A stretch of 64,000 nucleotides of DNA from Emiliania huxleyi CCMP1516 (taxonomy: Eukaryota; Haptophyta; Isochrysidales; Noelaerhabdaceae), in assembly GCF_000372725.1 (NCBI RefSeq), contig NW_005197648.1:425342-489341 (forward strand). Direction: 5' to 3'. Both the position numbers and the translations under genes were made by a program. Below the pieces are notes generated by a model. That model was not told the DNA's origin. It did no database searches and saw only the letters and a program-made list of their open reading frames with translations. The first letter of the stretch is position 1. The number at the start of each line of letters is the position of its first letter. Below are positions 31,536-40,941 of the stretch, one piece after another.

Positions 31536-32519
31536 ATGTGCGGAAACAGCAGCTGCGACAACCACCTGACCGCCGAAGAGGCACGCGCCGCCGCGCGAGA
31601 GGAGGGTCTCGAGCTCGTGCCGTCCAACAACGGCACCGGCTTCCAGAACGTCTTTCGCTCGCCCGGCTTCAAGAAGGCGCCGGCCCACCCGTTCCTTGCG
31701 GTGGTGTACGGTCCCAGGAGGACGTCGCTCGGCAAGTTCGCGACTGCGGAGCACGCCGCGCTCGCGTGTGCTCGGCACTTCAAGACGCTGTCTGGTGCAA
31801 CGGTGGGCGCCGCAGGCGCCAGTCGCCAATGGGGTGGGCCGCTGAAGGCTCGCAACACGGAGGCAGTCGCCGAGGAGGCCACGGTGTCAGCCGGATCCCA
31901 CGAGCGGCCGGGGGGCGCACTAGATTCCGCCTCGTGCCTCGTGCCGAGCGATACGACGGGCAACGAGGTGGCGGCGGTGGGGGACACGTGGTGGAAGAGG
32001 CACTCGGAGGAGCGGGCGAGGATCGATGCGCTGAGCGGGGACGAGGTTGAGAAGGAGGCCGAGGCGCACGGGCTCGAGCTCACCAGGTCGACACGCAACA
32101 AGTCGGGCTACGCGGGCGTCTTCAAGAGGAGCAGAAAATCGGCCGGCGCTGCCGACCGCTATGAGGCGCTCTGGGCTCCCGGGCAGAAGGAGCTGGAGAG
32201 GCTGGGGCTCAAGTCGAACGTGAGCTTCGGCACGTGGGAGCGGCCCGACCAGGCCGCGCTCGTCCTCGCGCTTGAGAGCAAGCGCATCCTGGATGCGTCG
32301 GGGAGGAAGCGCCGAGGGAATGGCGGCGCAGGAGGCTCTCTGGAGAGCAAGAAGCACGCCAGCCTCCTGATGGGACTGGCAAAGCCGGCGCACTCACCGC
32401 CCTGCGAGCGCCCGCCCGCCGCCGCGCCGGCGACGACAGCGGGGAGCGGAGAGAGCAACGGCGCCGCGCTGGGAGCGGTGGCGGGGACGACAGAGAAAGA
32501 GGCGTGCGGGAGTGTTTAG
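31536..32519 (+). CDS. AP2/ERF-like DNA-binding protein
   Basis: ATG 31536, 327 residues. Two AP2-like units are seen: ELVPSNNGTGFQNVFRSPGF ... RTSLGKFATAEHAALACARH (about residues 30-90) and ELTRSTRNKSGYAGVFKRSR ... VSFGTWERPDQAALVLALES (about 180-250). The G(F/Y)-x-x-V(F) strand, a G-x-(F/W) strand and the Ala-rich helix fit the fold that binds GCC-box-like DNA in plants and apicomplexans. Such units are abundant in haptophyte genomes, from memory. The frame is open upstream to 31158, but that part overlaps repeat R4 (31408-31450) and is not protein-like. The C-terminal 70 residues are low-complexity. A nuclear regulator is the best guess. Confidence 0.55.
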   Translation: MCGNSSCDNHLTAEEARAAAREEGLELVPSNNGTGFQNVFRSPGFKKAPAHPFLAVVYGPRRTSLGKFATAEHAALACARHFKTLSGATVGAAGASRQWGGPLKARNTEAVAEEATVSAGSHERPGGALDSASCLVPSDTTGNEVAAVGDTWWKRHSEERARIDALSGDEVEKEAEAHGLELTRSTRNKSGYAGVFKRSRKSAGAADRYEALWAPGQKELERLGLKSNVSFGTWERPDQAALVLALESKRILDASGRKRRGNGGAGGSLESKKHASLLMGLAKPAHSPPCERPPAAAPATTAGSGESNGAALGAVAGTTEKEACGSV

Positions 32520-32831
32520 AGAGAGCGTGGTAGGGGCACGCATGAACGTGGATCGTGGATGACGCCGGCGGACGGATGGTTTGGGAAATTTGCGCATAAT
32601 TAAGTACATGCAACCCTGGCAAGCTGCCTGATCACGGCCAGACAAAACTCCTGAGCAAACACACCGCAACAACAGTCAACACCGCAACACAACAGTCAAC
32701 AACAGCGTCGACAGGTCACTGGTCAGGGACCACAACGAGAAAAGGAAAACATCCCGATCCTGCAGGGATAACGGAGGCAACGCAGGGACGGGCCAACAGC
32801 CAGTGGGACGAACAGGGGCCGCGACAGCGGC
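32520..32831. other. Intergenic gap, nothing seen
   Basis: A short AT-richer stretch with an imperfect CAACACCGCAACA duplication at 32660-32700. It lies between the convergent AP2-like gene and the P/Q-rich gene. Confidence 0.5.
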
Positions 32832-33383
32832 TCAAGCAGGCCCAGGAGGGAGCGGAGACGATGTCAAATCCGGAGGTTGCGTTTGCGGCGACGACTGCGG
32901 CGACGGCTGCTGCGGCGACGGCTGCTGCGGTGACGGCTGCTGCGGTGAGAGCTGCTGTGGTGAGAGCTGCTGTGGTGAGAGCTGCTGTGGCGACGGCTGT
33001 TGCAATGGCTGTTGCTGCGGCGGCAGCGGCGGCTGCTGCGGCGACGGCAGCTGCGATGGCTGCGACGGCTGCGACAACATCAGCGGCGGCGGCTGCGATG
33101 GCGTCGCCTGCTGCGGGAGAGCCGGCTGCGGGAGCGACGGCTGCGACGGCTGCGGCGACTGCTGCGCCGGCTGTGGCGATGCCATGGGCTGCGGCAACGG
33201 CAAAAGCAGCGGCTGTGCCGGACCGAAAGGCTGTGCCGCGGCAGCCAACGCCCCAGCCTGCATGGCGGCACCGAAGCCGGGCTCCGTAGCTGCGTGTGAG
33301 CTGTCGCTGCTTGTGTATAAGCCAGGTGAGCTCGCCGGCGACGAGGCGTCGTTCCACGGACCGGGAATGATTGGAAGCACCAT
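32832..33383 (-). CDS. Pro/Gln-rich protein or first exon
   Basis: ATG 33383, 183 residues. The first 60 residues have ordinary composition ([37 protein letters not shown]). The rest is Pro/Gln/Ser-rich with repeated [10 protein letters not shown] units from a CTGCTG-type tract, typical of transcriptional co-regulators or RNA-binding proteins. The opposite strand is also open (32803-33408) and would give a Gly/Cys-rich protein, but that is the mirror of the same trinucleotide tract. I prefer the minus strand because its N-terminus is protein-like. Function unknown. Confidence 0.4.
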   Translation of the reverse strand: MVLPIIPGPWNDASSPASSPGLYTSSDSSHAATEPGFGAAMQAGALAAAAQPFGPAQPLLLPLPQPMASPQPAQQSPQPSQPSLPQPALPQQATPSQPPPLMLSQPSQPSQLPSPQQPPLPPQQQPLQQPSPQQLSPQQLSPQQLSPQQPSPQQPSPQQPSPQSSPQTQPPDLTSSPLPPGPA

Positions 33384-34109
33384 CCGCCGGCGAGAAGAAG
33401 AAAGATAAAAATTTCGGACACTCTCCCATACTTACTTAAAATAAATAAATAAAAACGGACACCTCTCTACTGTGAGATGGGTAAAAAGGAACAGGTCCCC
33501 GCCCTTGCGATCTTTGTGCAGGGTTCTTTGTGGGTGTGGTCGGCGACTAGCCGGGGTCGTCCTCCCGCTGGGGGACTATGAACACCTGGCGAGGTTCTCG
33601 CCGGGAATGACAACCCCCACCCCGCCCCCGCCCTACACATCACCCAGGACCTAGCCGGTGTGGTTGAAGGGAACTTGCTGGGGTGGTGTGAAACGCCGAT
33701 CCCCCCGCTCTCCATCGCGCATCGGGCCACATAGAGGTAGCGCCAGGCCCCAAATGATGTGTGCCCATCTCCTCCTCCCGGGTACACCAGCCTCCGGCGG
33801 GGCGGTTCCGGATCCCCCAGGTCATTCCGAGCGGGTCCGTACGGTGGCGGCCCCGTCGGCGGCGGGGGTGGAGGCGGTGGCAGGGGCGGCAGTCACGTAA
33901 TAATTCTTTCAAGCTCCGCGTGCCTTTCAGAGCAGGCGTGCTGCGCCTCGCTGTGCTACGGGCTCGCCGCCCTCTCACACTTGCACTCGCGACCGCGTCG
34001 CCCCGCATGCGACCGTGGCGCCACGCGCGCGCCAAGCGCCCCGCACCGCCGCTTCGGGGGCGGCCGCATATGCTCACTGTGTGCCCCGCTGCGCTGCGCA
34101 GACGCTGCG
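33384..34109. other. 5' flank of RPS5 with repeat R3 copy B
   Basis: Repeat R3 copy B is at 33437-33562; the rest is GC-rich flank. A CGCAG at about 34097-34101 just before the RPS5 ATG could be the end of a 5'UTR intron, but no donor is assigned. Confidence 0.4.
33437..33562 (+). repeat. Dispersed repeat R3, copy B
   Basis: Near-exact match of 23893-24018, same orientation, starting with an (AAAT)n run. Confidence 0.85.
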
Positions 34110-35134
34110 ATGTCGGGCTTCGCGACTGAGCCAAAGCTCTTCGGAAAGTGGTCGTTCGAGGAGGTGGAGGTCAAGGACATATCGCTGGAGGATTACATCG
34201 CGTGCAAACCGAAGTATGCGCAGTTCCTGCCCCACTCGCAGGGCCGGTGGCAGAAGAAGCGCTTTCGCAAGGCGCAGTGCCCTATTGTCGAGCGCATGGT
34301 TTGCTCGATGATGCGGCACGGCCGCAACAACGGCAAGAAGCTGATGGCTGTGCGCATCGTCAAGCACGCCTTTGAGATCGTCCACCTGCTGACGGACTCC
34401 AACCCAGTCCAGGTTTACGTCGACGCAGTCATCAACTGCGGCCCACGCGAGGACTCGACCCGCGTCGGCGGCGGCGGCGCTGTGCGGCGCCAGGCGTGCG
34501 ACGTGTCGCCGCTGCGCCGTGTCAACACGGCCATCTACCTGATGACGACGGGCGCGCGCGAGGCTTCGTTTCGCAACATCAAGACGATTGCCGAGTGCCT
34601 CGCCGATGAGATCATGAACGCCGCAAAGGCGCGCGCCGCCGCCGCCCGCCTCTGTGCCGCCGAGACGCCCACCCACTAACGGCGGCTTGCTGCCGCCCAC
34701 CGGACGCGCGTTTCCGCCGCTGCCGCATTCGCCGCCCTTCGCGCTGCTGTCGTGTGGCCCGGACCCTCACGCCCGACCCACAGCCCCGCGCGCACGCACA
34801 GCTGTGCGATCGCGCAGGGAGCGTGTGCGCGAAGGGGGGGAGGGCGGGGGGGGGGGGGGGGGGGGGCCATCGGACACAAGGGACCCGGGCCCTTGAGGGG
34901 GGGACCCCCGAATGGGGCCGGGTTGAAAGGGGGGCCCCTTTTTGGGGGCCCCGGGCCAACTCCTTGAGGGAGGGGACCCCCCCCCCCCCCCCCTTGCCTC
35001 TCTGCCCCACCGCCTCGAGCGCGCGGCCGCCTCTCTCAGCCACCACCGGCTGCTTGCTTGCGCAGGGCTCGTCCAACTCCTACGCCATCAAGAAGAAGGA
35101 CGAGATTGAGCGCGTCGCCAAGTCCAACCGGTAA
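34110..35134 (+). CDS. RPS5: 40S ribosomal protein S5 (uS7)
   Basis: Two exons: 34110-34628 and 35066-35134, 195 residues (human 204). uS7 binds the head of the small-subunit rRNA near the E site. Conserved text includes [80 protein letters not shown] and [14 protein letters not shown]. The invariant C-terminus ([20 protein letters not shown]) lies in exon 2, which fixes the splice: the intron begins GCGCGC and ends CTTGCGCAG, so it is a GC-AG intron of 437 bp. Reading through the donor ends at 34680 and loses the tail. Codon use is strongly GC-biased, as its neighbours. Confidence 0.95.
34629..35065 (+). other. GC-AG intron of RPS5
   Basis: Contains a G22-like run at about 34844-34866, several GGGGGACCCCC-type palindromes and a C17 run at about 34977-34993. 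These could form strong secondary structure. No gene inside. Confidence 0.9.
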
Positions 35135-35631
35135 ACAGTGCCCTCGCCGTGACGTGCGGAGGCCCTGCCGTACCCACCACCTGTTCGCTCTGGACGCACG
35201 CCCTGCGTGGGCACGACCTGGCGTTCGTGCGCAACAACTCGCCGTCCTTGTCTGTTTACTCCCCACACGGTCTTGTCTCTCTCGTGCGGAGACACGCACG
35301 CGATGCTCGGAGGCCAGAGAGCGGAGATCGTGTGGCGCGGGGGACGTGGTTATGCTCTTTGCTCTCAATTTTAGCCTCTACAGTACAAACCGAGGACCGC
35401 GAGGATGAAACTGGGAGTGGCTCACTTCGAAAGAAGAGAACCCATCAAATCCAACCGTACAGGGGGACGCGCGGCGGGCCACGCCGCAGCGCCGCGCGCG
35501 CGGCGGCCGGCGCGCGACCGCGAGACGCGCCCGCGCGAGACTATATTAGAGGCGAGCCGAGCACCGACAGGAGCTGGACTGCTTGGAATCATAGCGACAT
35601 GCGGCGTAAAGGCGGGGATGGTGGCCTCAGG
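35135..35631. other. Gap between RPS5 and HU gene
   Basis: The genes converge here. No gene or repeat is seen; a long plus-strand frame through this stretch is antisense to the HU exons and not protein-like. Confidence 0.5.
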
Positions 35632-36356
35632 TCAGGGGGCCTCGTGCCCGTTCAGCGTGCGCGTCGCGACCGAGGCAGAGTAGGAGCGCTTGCATGCGTC
35701 CTAAGAGGCAAAGCCAAAGCGAGGAGCGGGGTGAGGAGGAGCGGGGCTGTGGGCGAGGACGTCTGTGGCACCTTGAAGCCCTTGCCAAAGGAGAAGGTGG
35801 GCGCGACGGTGGCTGCGGAGGCGGAGCAGAGACGGGTCCGAGTCAGGTGCGGGGGCGGCACCAGGGTGGGGGCGCCAGGTGAGGCACGCCTGCAATCTGC
35901 ATCTTCTCGCCCGTCTGCGGGTTGCGCCCCTCCCTGGCAGCCCGCTCCTTGGAGTCGAAGGTCCCGAACCCCACGAGCGACACCTGACACGCTCACGGGC
36001 GGATATCTCGCGGAGGCGCGGAGGAGCGCCGGGCGAGCGCGCGCGCCTTGTTGCCATCAGCAACCGACTCGACGATCACGTCGAGCGCTGCGAGCGGGGA
36101 GGGCAAAGAGGGGTGAACGGCAGGGACGCGAGGCGCGCGTGCCGCTCTCGCGCCCACCGGACGAGAGGACGGCGCCGGCCATCTTCTTGGAGACGCCAGC
36201 GCGGGCCGCGATGGCGTCAACCAGGTCGCCCTTGGACACCGCCATCCGCACCGAGCTCCGCGCAGCAACGTGGCCACCCCACGCTCGCGGCGCCGGCCGG
36301 AAAGCCTCCGCGCACGAGAGGAGCGCGCAGAGCACCGTCGCCAACAACCTAACCAT
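35632..36356 (-). CDS. Plastid-targeted HU-type DNA-binding protein, five exons
   Basis: Exons 36356-36158, 36087-36047, 35983-35890, 35812-35772 and 35700-35632; 147 residues. The start [19 protein letters not shown] is a signal peptide with Phe just after the Ala-x-Ala site, then [16 protein letters not shown], the bipartite plastid pre-sequence of red-lineage secondary plastids. The HU body follows: [81 protein letters not shown] bends and packs DNA, here presumably the plastid nucleoid. Introns 1 and 4 start GT; introns 2 and 3 start GC; all end AG, and phases agree at every join. The RNPQTG arm is intact. No stop interrupts the spliced frame. Confidence 0.88.
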
Positions 36357-36390
36357 TTTAGACTCTCGAACCAGAGTCTTTTTTTTGCAG

Positions 36391-36546
36391 ATCGCACGCA
36401 GGTGCTGCTGCGGTGCCGCTGCCTCTGCGTCAATCCGTCGGAAGGAGTGCGCTCGTTGCCACGAGGTGGAGTATTGCTCTGTCGGGTGCCAAAAGAGCGA
36501 TTGGAAGGCGCACAAGAAGATCGGTGGCAAGGCGGGCCCCCAGTAG
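36391..36546 (+). CDS. MYND zinc-finger exon (C-terminal)
   Basis: A T8GCAG acceptor ends at 36390. The exon then reads RRKECARCHEVEYCSVGCQK and SDWKAHKKIGGKAGPQ before TAG at 36544. This is the second half of a MYND finger (C-x2-C, Y-C-x3-C-Q, W-x2-H), a protein-interaction module. The first Cys pair is less clear (RRCCCGAA) and the usual last Cys is absent. Upstream exons are not found; the HU gene lies antisense immediately upstream (its ATG is 35 bp away), so either the intron spans that gene or the piece is a remnant. Confidence 0.45.
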   Translation: MARRCCCGAAASASIRRKECARCHEVEYCSVGCQKSDWKAHKKIGGKAGPQ

Positions 36547-36654
36547 ATCGCTCGCTCGCAGCACTTGATCTTAGTTGAGGTGGATCCTAGGTGGCTGTGA
36601 CTCAGCAACATCTTGTGAGTTGTGTTTCTTGCGTAGCGCCTTTTACACTTGTTG

Positions 36655-36780
36655 TGTTGTTTGGTATTGTTAAAAATCTCTCTCACATGACAACACACGT
36701 CATTGCTAAAAATCTCTCTCATATGCACAACATACATGTCCATGCACATGTGCATGCACATGTGTGAGAGAGATTTTTGA
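36655..36780. repeat. R6 fragments in inverted array
   Basis: TTTGGTATTGTTAAAAATC and CATTGCTAAAAATCTCTC in plus orientation are followed, after an ACATGTGCATG-rich palindrome, by GTGAGAGAGATTTTTGAAAA in minus orientation. The last part mirrors 39540-39590. Confidence 0.7.
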
Positions 36781-36837
36781 AAACCAACAAGAAATCACGA
36801 CTCTCACAGTGATTTGGGCTCGGCAGCTTGTCAGCCC

Positions 36838-37458
36838 TCAGCCGAAGCTGGGGCCGGTCCCGCAGCCGAGAGAGCCCGCGCCGTGAGTTCGACGCGGTCG
36901 GGAGGCCTTGCGGAGAGGCCAGCGAGGTGGCGATCGCTGTACTTCATGGTCGTCATTAAGTGACCGGCTGACAAGCCAGAGGTCGATACTCTGGACGACC
37001 CATAGGATGCCACGAATGCCTGAAGGAGAGGGAGGCGAGGCCAGAGGCAGACTCAGCTGCTCTCGGGTGATCTCGCTTTGGTGGCTGAAGGACCCGATGG
37101 TCCTGTCACATTCGCGTTCCGAGTCGTGGGGGTAGAAGAATTCGAGGTAGAATCGAGTCAGCGCTTCCTTGTAGTACAGCGGACCGCCAGGCTCGCCGGC
37201 AGCATCCGCAGGGAGGCAGCATATGAGGCACCAGTCTTCTGAAGAGCTCAACAGCTGCGGCCGCGATGGTAGAGTCGGCCGCGGTTCGAGCGAGCAGCTT
37301 TTGGCTGCGGGATCGAATCGCGGAAGGCTCATGCCCTCGCGGAGCGACGCGGGTCGCGCGGCGCGCGCGTGTGCGAATTGCGACAACAGACGACAGATGA
37401 CAGACGCCTGAGCGCTGAGCGACTGAACGACCGTCGCCGCAATCGACACCGCTGCCAT
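36838..37458 (-). CDS. Unrecognised protein or exon
   Basis: ATG 37458 gives 206 residues with a mildly hydrophobic N-terminus (MAAVSIAATVVQSLSAQASV). The middle (SEDWCLICCLPADAAGEPGG, YYKEALTRFYLEFFYPHDSE, CDRTIGSFSHQSEITREQL) is protein-like and does not resemble random GC-rich translation. No family is recognised. The C-terminal 40 residues are less convincing. Confidence 0.35.
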   Translation of the reverse strand: MAAVSIAATVVQSLSAQASVICRLLSQFAHARAARPASLREGMSLPRFDPAAKSCSLEPRPTLPSRPQLLSSSEDWCLICCLPADAAGEPGGPLYYKEALTRFYLEFFYPHDSERECDRTIGSFSHQSEITREQLSLPLASPPSPSGIRGILWVVQSIDLWLVSRSLNDDHEVQRSPPRWPLRKASRPRRTHGAGSLGCGTGPSFG

Positions 37459-38170
37459 TTTGACGAGCAGCGCGAGCGCGCTCGTCGGCGGCCAGCCGTC
37501 GCGGGCCGGGCCGAGCCCGGCCTCACAACCGGCCGCGCCGCCGTAGCAGGCCCGGAGGCCCACATGGCGGCCCGCCGACCAGCTGATAAGGAGGCCTCTC
37601 TTCCTTCTTGATGTGTTGGTATTGCGAAAAATCTGTATATCTCTCTCTCACATATCGCCCCGGGCAAGGCCAAGGAGAGAGGCTACTCAGTTAACTACTC
37701 ATTCACCCTTTAGGTGTTCATGCCGCCGCACACAGCGGGTCCCCAAAGGGTGAAGGCCTTCCCTGGGACCCCGTGTTGCGTGACTGTCTCTGTGCGATTT
37801 CGGGCCCGGGAGCATTTGGAGCATTTGGAGTGCCGTCATTAACCGCACATCCAGGGCCGGGGAGCTAAGAAGCGCACCCAGCGGGCCCGGGGTAGCGGGG
37901 TTGTGCGTTCCTGTGCCGGGGTTGTGCGTTTGGGATCCTTTATCACAGACCAGCGCATAGCGCCATCGGACGTATTTTCTTCTCATAACAAGGCTGTGAA
38001 GGCTGTGCCAGCCGGGACCTTGCACCATACACGCTTCCCCGTTCCCCCTGCCACGTGCCAGTGGGTGAAATTCTCAAAAAGGTGCAGCACTTCTAGCCGA
38101 CATCGACAAAAGTCACTCTCTAGCCGCCGCGGCGAGCGACCCTGCCCGAGGTGAAGAAAATTTTGCCATA
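37459..38170. other. Intergenic, R6 fragment only
   Basis: An R6 fragment (GTTGGTATTGCGAAAAATC) is at about 37612-37632. The imperfect repeat GGGGTTGTGCGTT occurs twice at 37898-37930. No gene seen. Confidence 0.45.
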
Positions 38171-38710
38171 TTAACGCTCTCTGACAAACATTTTTGCATA
38201 AATCGACACCTGAAATAAGACTGGTATCACTGCAGCACGCCTCGAGCGAGTAATGCATCTGTTGGCCAATATAATACCCGGGTACTTAATAGAGCTTCTC
38301 GCGCGCTCCTCAGCTGGCGGTCCGCAGGGCGAGAAGCGCAGGCCCGCCAGCCGCACCATGTGGTTCACGATGATGAGCGTCTCGGCCGCGAGCAGCGTGT
38401 AGGAGCGAAGCTTGCCCTCGCACTCGCGTTGCTCGAGCCTGAGGCTGAGCCACTGCGCCCTGACCACGAGATAGCCCACGCGGATGGTGTCTGTGTTGAC
38501 GACCGTGTCCTCGGCCAGCGTGTGCGCCTTCCCCTTGAGCACCGCCAGCCAGTAGAGCCCCTCGAGCGACCGTTCGCGCCGATCTGCCAGCTGCTTCGCC
38601 TTGAGCGACGCGGCCCACACCTCCAGCGACTCCATCTGCCGCAGCTCGGCCGTCTCGCCTGCGGCACGCGGCGCCTTCTGCTTCTTGACCTTGCCAAAGA
38701 CGGCGACCAT
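38171..38710 (-). CDS. Unrecognised protein, alpha-helical
   Basis: ATG 38710, 179 residues. The first 135 residues are clearly coding in character: MVAVFGKVKKQKAPRAAGET, SLEVWAASLKAKQLADRRE, LYWLAVLKGKAHTLAEDTVV, TIRVGYLVVRAQWLSLRLEQ, YTLLAAETLIIVNHMVRLAG. It is helix-rich with no membrane segment. The end after CGPPAEERARS sits in AT-richer DNA and may be an intron or the decayed 3' end. I do not recognise the family. Confidence 0.4.
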   Translation of the reverse strand: MVAVFGKVKKQKAPRAAGETAELRQMESLEVWAASLKAKQLADRRERSLEGLYWLAVLKGKAHTLAEDTVVNTDTIRVGYLVVRAQWLSLRLEQRECEGKLRSYTLLAAETLIIVNHMVRLAGLRFSPCGPPAEERARSSIKYPGIILANRCITRSRRAAVIPVLFQVSIYAKMFVRER

Positions 38711-40941
38711 CTCGCAGTCCCCCCACTGAAGAGCGATGCACGGCGGGCACGCGCATGGAATACCGCGCCGGCGACTGCAAGGATGCGGCCGCCGCGCGGA
38801 AGGATGGGCTCCTGACCATGTAAAGCTAGTATTGAGCCGTGCCGTCGATTGGCGGCACGGAGGGGTACGTAGGTCGGCTTCATGGTGCCTCGACGACCAA
38901 GTCGGTTACGCGGAGGGGTTACTACGAGGTATCTGTGGGAGCGGTCGGGCGCCAGGCGCCCAGTCGATTGCCGCATAGTTAGTTGTCGTAGTAACCCTAT
39001 CATAAAGCTGTCACATTCACACCTTGCACTTTGAAAAAAGAAATGTCCGACTTTGGTCGAAGATCCGGAGCGCGGAGGGTTTATCAGAGCATCACTTTAT
39101 CAGAGCATCAGTGCATCACCCAACAGTGCCACACACAATGTGAGTGTTAGAGTTGTTTGGTATTGCTAAAAATCTCTCTCACAATGTCGGAGTCTGCACT
39201 GCCAACCTGACCTTTGAGCACTTGAGCACTGGATAGGGTCGATTCCGCATGGTACGGGACCCCATGAACACCCCTGTGCATGCCGTCCGCCACATGGCAC
39301 ATGGGCTGCCATCGGCATACACACCTGACCTTGATGAGAGAACTGCTCACGCGCGCGCTAACCCGCATTGTTCTGACTGAACCTCGAACACACACAACAA
39401 ACAAGGGCTCCAAGCCCCAAATGACGTGTGAGTGTTAGAGTTGTTTGGTATTGGATATTACGACTTACCCCGCCTGTGTAACCTCTCTTTAAGGTATTGC
39501 TAAAAATCTCTCTCGAACCACTGACCTGGAACGCTGGAAGAGAAGGGAGTCGTGATTTCTTGTTGGTTTTCAAAAACCTCTCTCTCTGACCTGGTCTCTG
39601 CCGCGCGCTTGTCGGTTGCGGAGGTCTGTGTGGCGACTATCTTGGAGCACTTGGAGTGCAGAGACAGGCACGCACGGGCAGAAGGGAAAAAGAGGGAGGA
39701 GGCGAGGCTGCCCCCGCTGAGCCCACAATCCGCACCACACACGCACGAGTACAAATACGGGTGGGGCACTTATAGGCCTCCGCGTTCAAAAATTAGGTTT
39801 TGTGTGGGCCTGTGTGGTGCTCTGTAGAGAGGTCAACTGGAACGACTGGTGCGTCGTCTCAGCAGTGAGCAGCATTCACCTGGTGGTCGTTGGGAAGGGA
39901 GAGTCTCAGCAGAGAGCATGCAGGGACAGGCATTGGTAGGGAGTTGTGGACAGACCGAAGAGGACAGAAGCCGAGTCACTCGAGTATGTGGCCGCACAGA
40001 GGAGCGAGACGCGAGACGCCGCCAGCCGCAGCCGAGCCGCAGCCGAGCCGCGAGCGAGCTGGTTGATCGACGCAGGCAGCTGCCGAACTCCAGGCCGCGT
40101 CAACACTCCCAGGGAGAGGACAATGCCGAGACGGCGGCACACCCGCACAGGTGCCACATCCATCAAGCAGTGGCTCTCCACGTACGCCTCGCGTGCGCAT
40201 TCATTCTTCTGATTGAAGGGGTTCACGGCCGGCAGCGACTGCCCATACAAGGGAGTTCGCGGCGGGTCCATGTCCGCCCTTCCCGCCCCGACCGTGTAGA
40301 AAGTGGCACTGCTCAGGGCTACTGAATGGTCCGACTCGCGACTGGCTCCATTCTGATCTCAACGCTGTGACAAATCCACACTCTGTCCACACTGGGAGCT
40401 CGCCCGTCACGCAGCCATTGTGGCGCAGAGACGAGGGTGTGCTCTAACCAATTAGTTGTGGACGGATGGATGTTGTGCATATTCAGTGCCAGCGGCGAGA
40501 GGCCGAGGCGAGACGGTCGCCGAGGTGCGACCTAGGGACGTTCGGACTCCGCCAGAAACAAGCTACAAGGTGCAGACCACAGAAATTTCTTGCAAACAAG
40601 GAGGCGCCACATTTCAGAAAGGTTTTAGGTATGTTGTTGCGATTTGTTTTGTTGTCGATTGACGTAGCGGGCTTTCTTTTCCGCCGGGTATTCCGCCGGG
40701 TATTTCCGCCGGGTAGTATTTCCACAATCGTAATCTCGAAGCGACGCGTCCCGGCCGACGACTCCTTATCATCCAGCACCGACCGGCCGTGCGGCGCCCC
40801 TCTATTTCCCAGCTAGTTTTTTAGGGGGGCTAGGCCGACAATATTTTATTTCGCGCCGGGGGTGCATCTGCGTCGGGGGGAGCCAGACACCGCTGAGAGT
40901 CCGAACGCATCACCGCAGAGCATCACAACGCAGCTCGCAAC
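38711..40941. other. Intergenic between minus-strand ORF and PKS
   Basis: Contains R6 copies B (39134-39183) and C (39408-39515), an R2 fragment (39212-39285, TTGAGCACTTGAGCACTGG, GGTCGATTCCGCATGG), and three tandem TTCCGCCGGGTA units at about 40677-40718. Minus-strand text at 39906-40271 (LGIVLSLGVLTRPGVRQLPA) is not recognised. The last 100 bp are the PKS 5' flank. Confidence 0.45.
39408..39515 (+). repeat. R6 copy C with a nested 39-bp insertion
   Basis: Compared with copies A and B, R6 is split after GGTATTG by 39 bp (39454-39492, GATATTACGACTTACCCC ... CTCTCTTTAA), and GGTATTG is repeated at 39493-39499 before the R6 sequence resumes (CTAAAAATCTCTCTC). The 7-bp duplication is a target-site duplication, so the 39 bp is a tiny insertion element or a scar. 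Confidence 0.85.

Noticed and set aside
34110-34680. RPS5 as a single exon ending at 34680
   Set aside because: It would lose the conserved C-terminus that is found at 35066-35134; a GC-AG splice joins the two perfectly.
35149-36390. Long plus-strand frame upstream of the MYND exon
   Set aside because: It is antisense to all five HU exons and lacks protein-like features.
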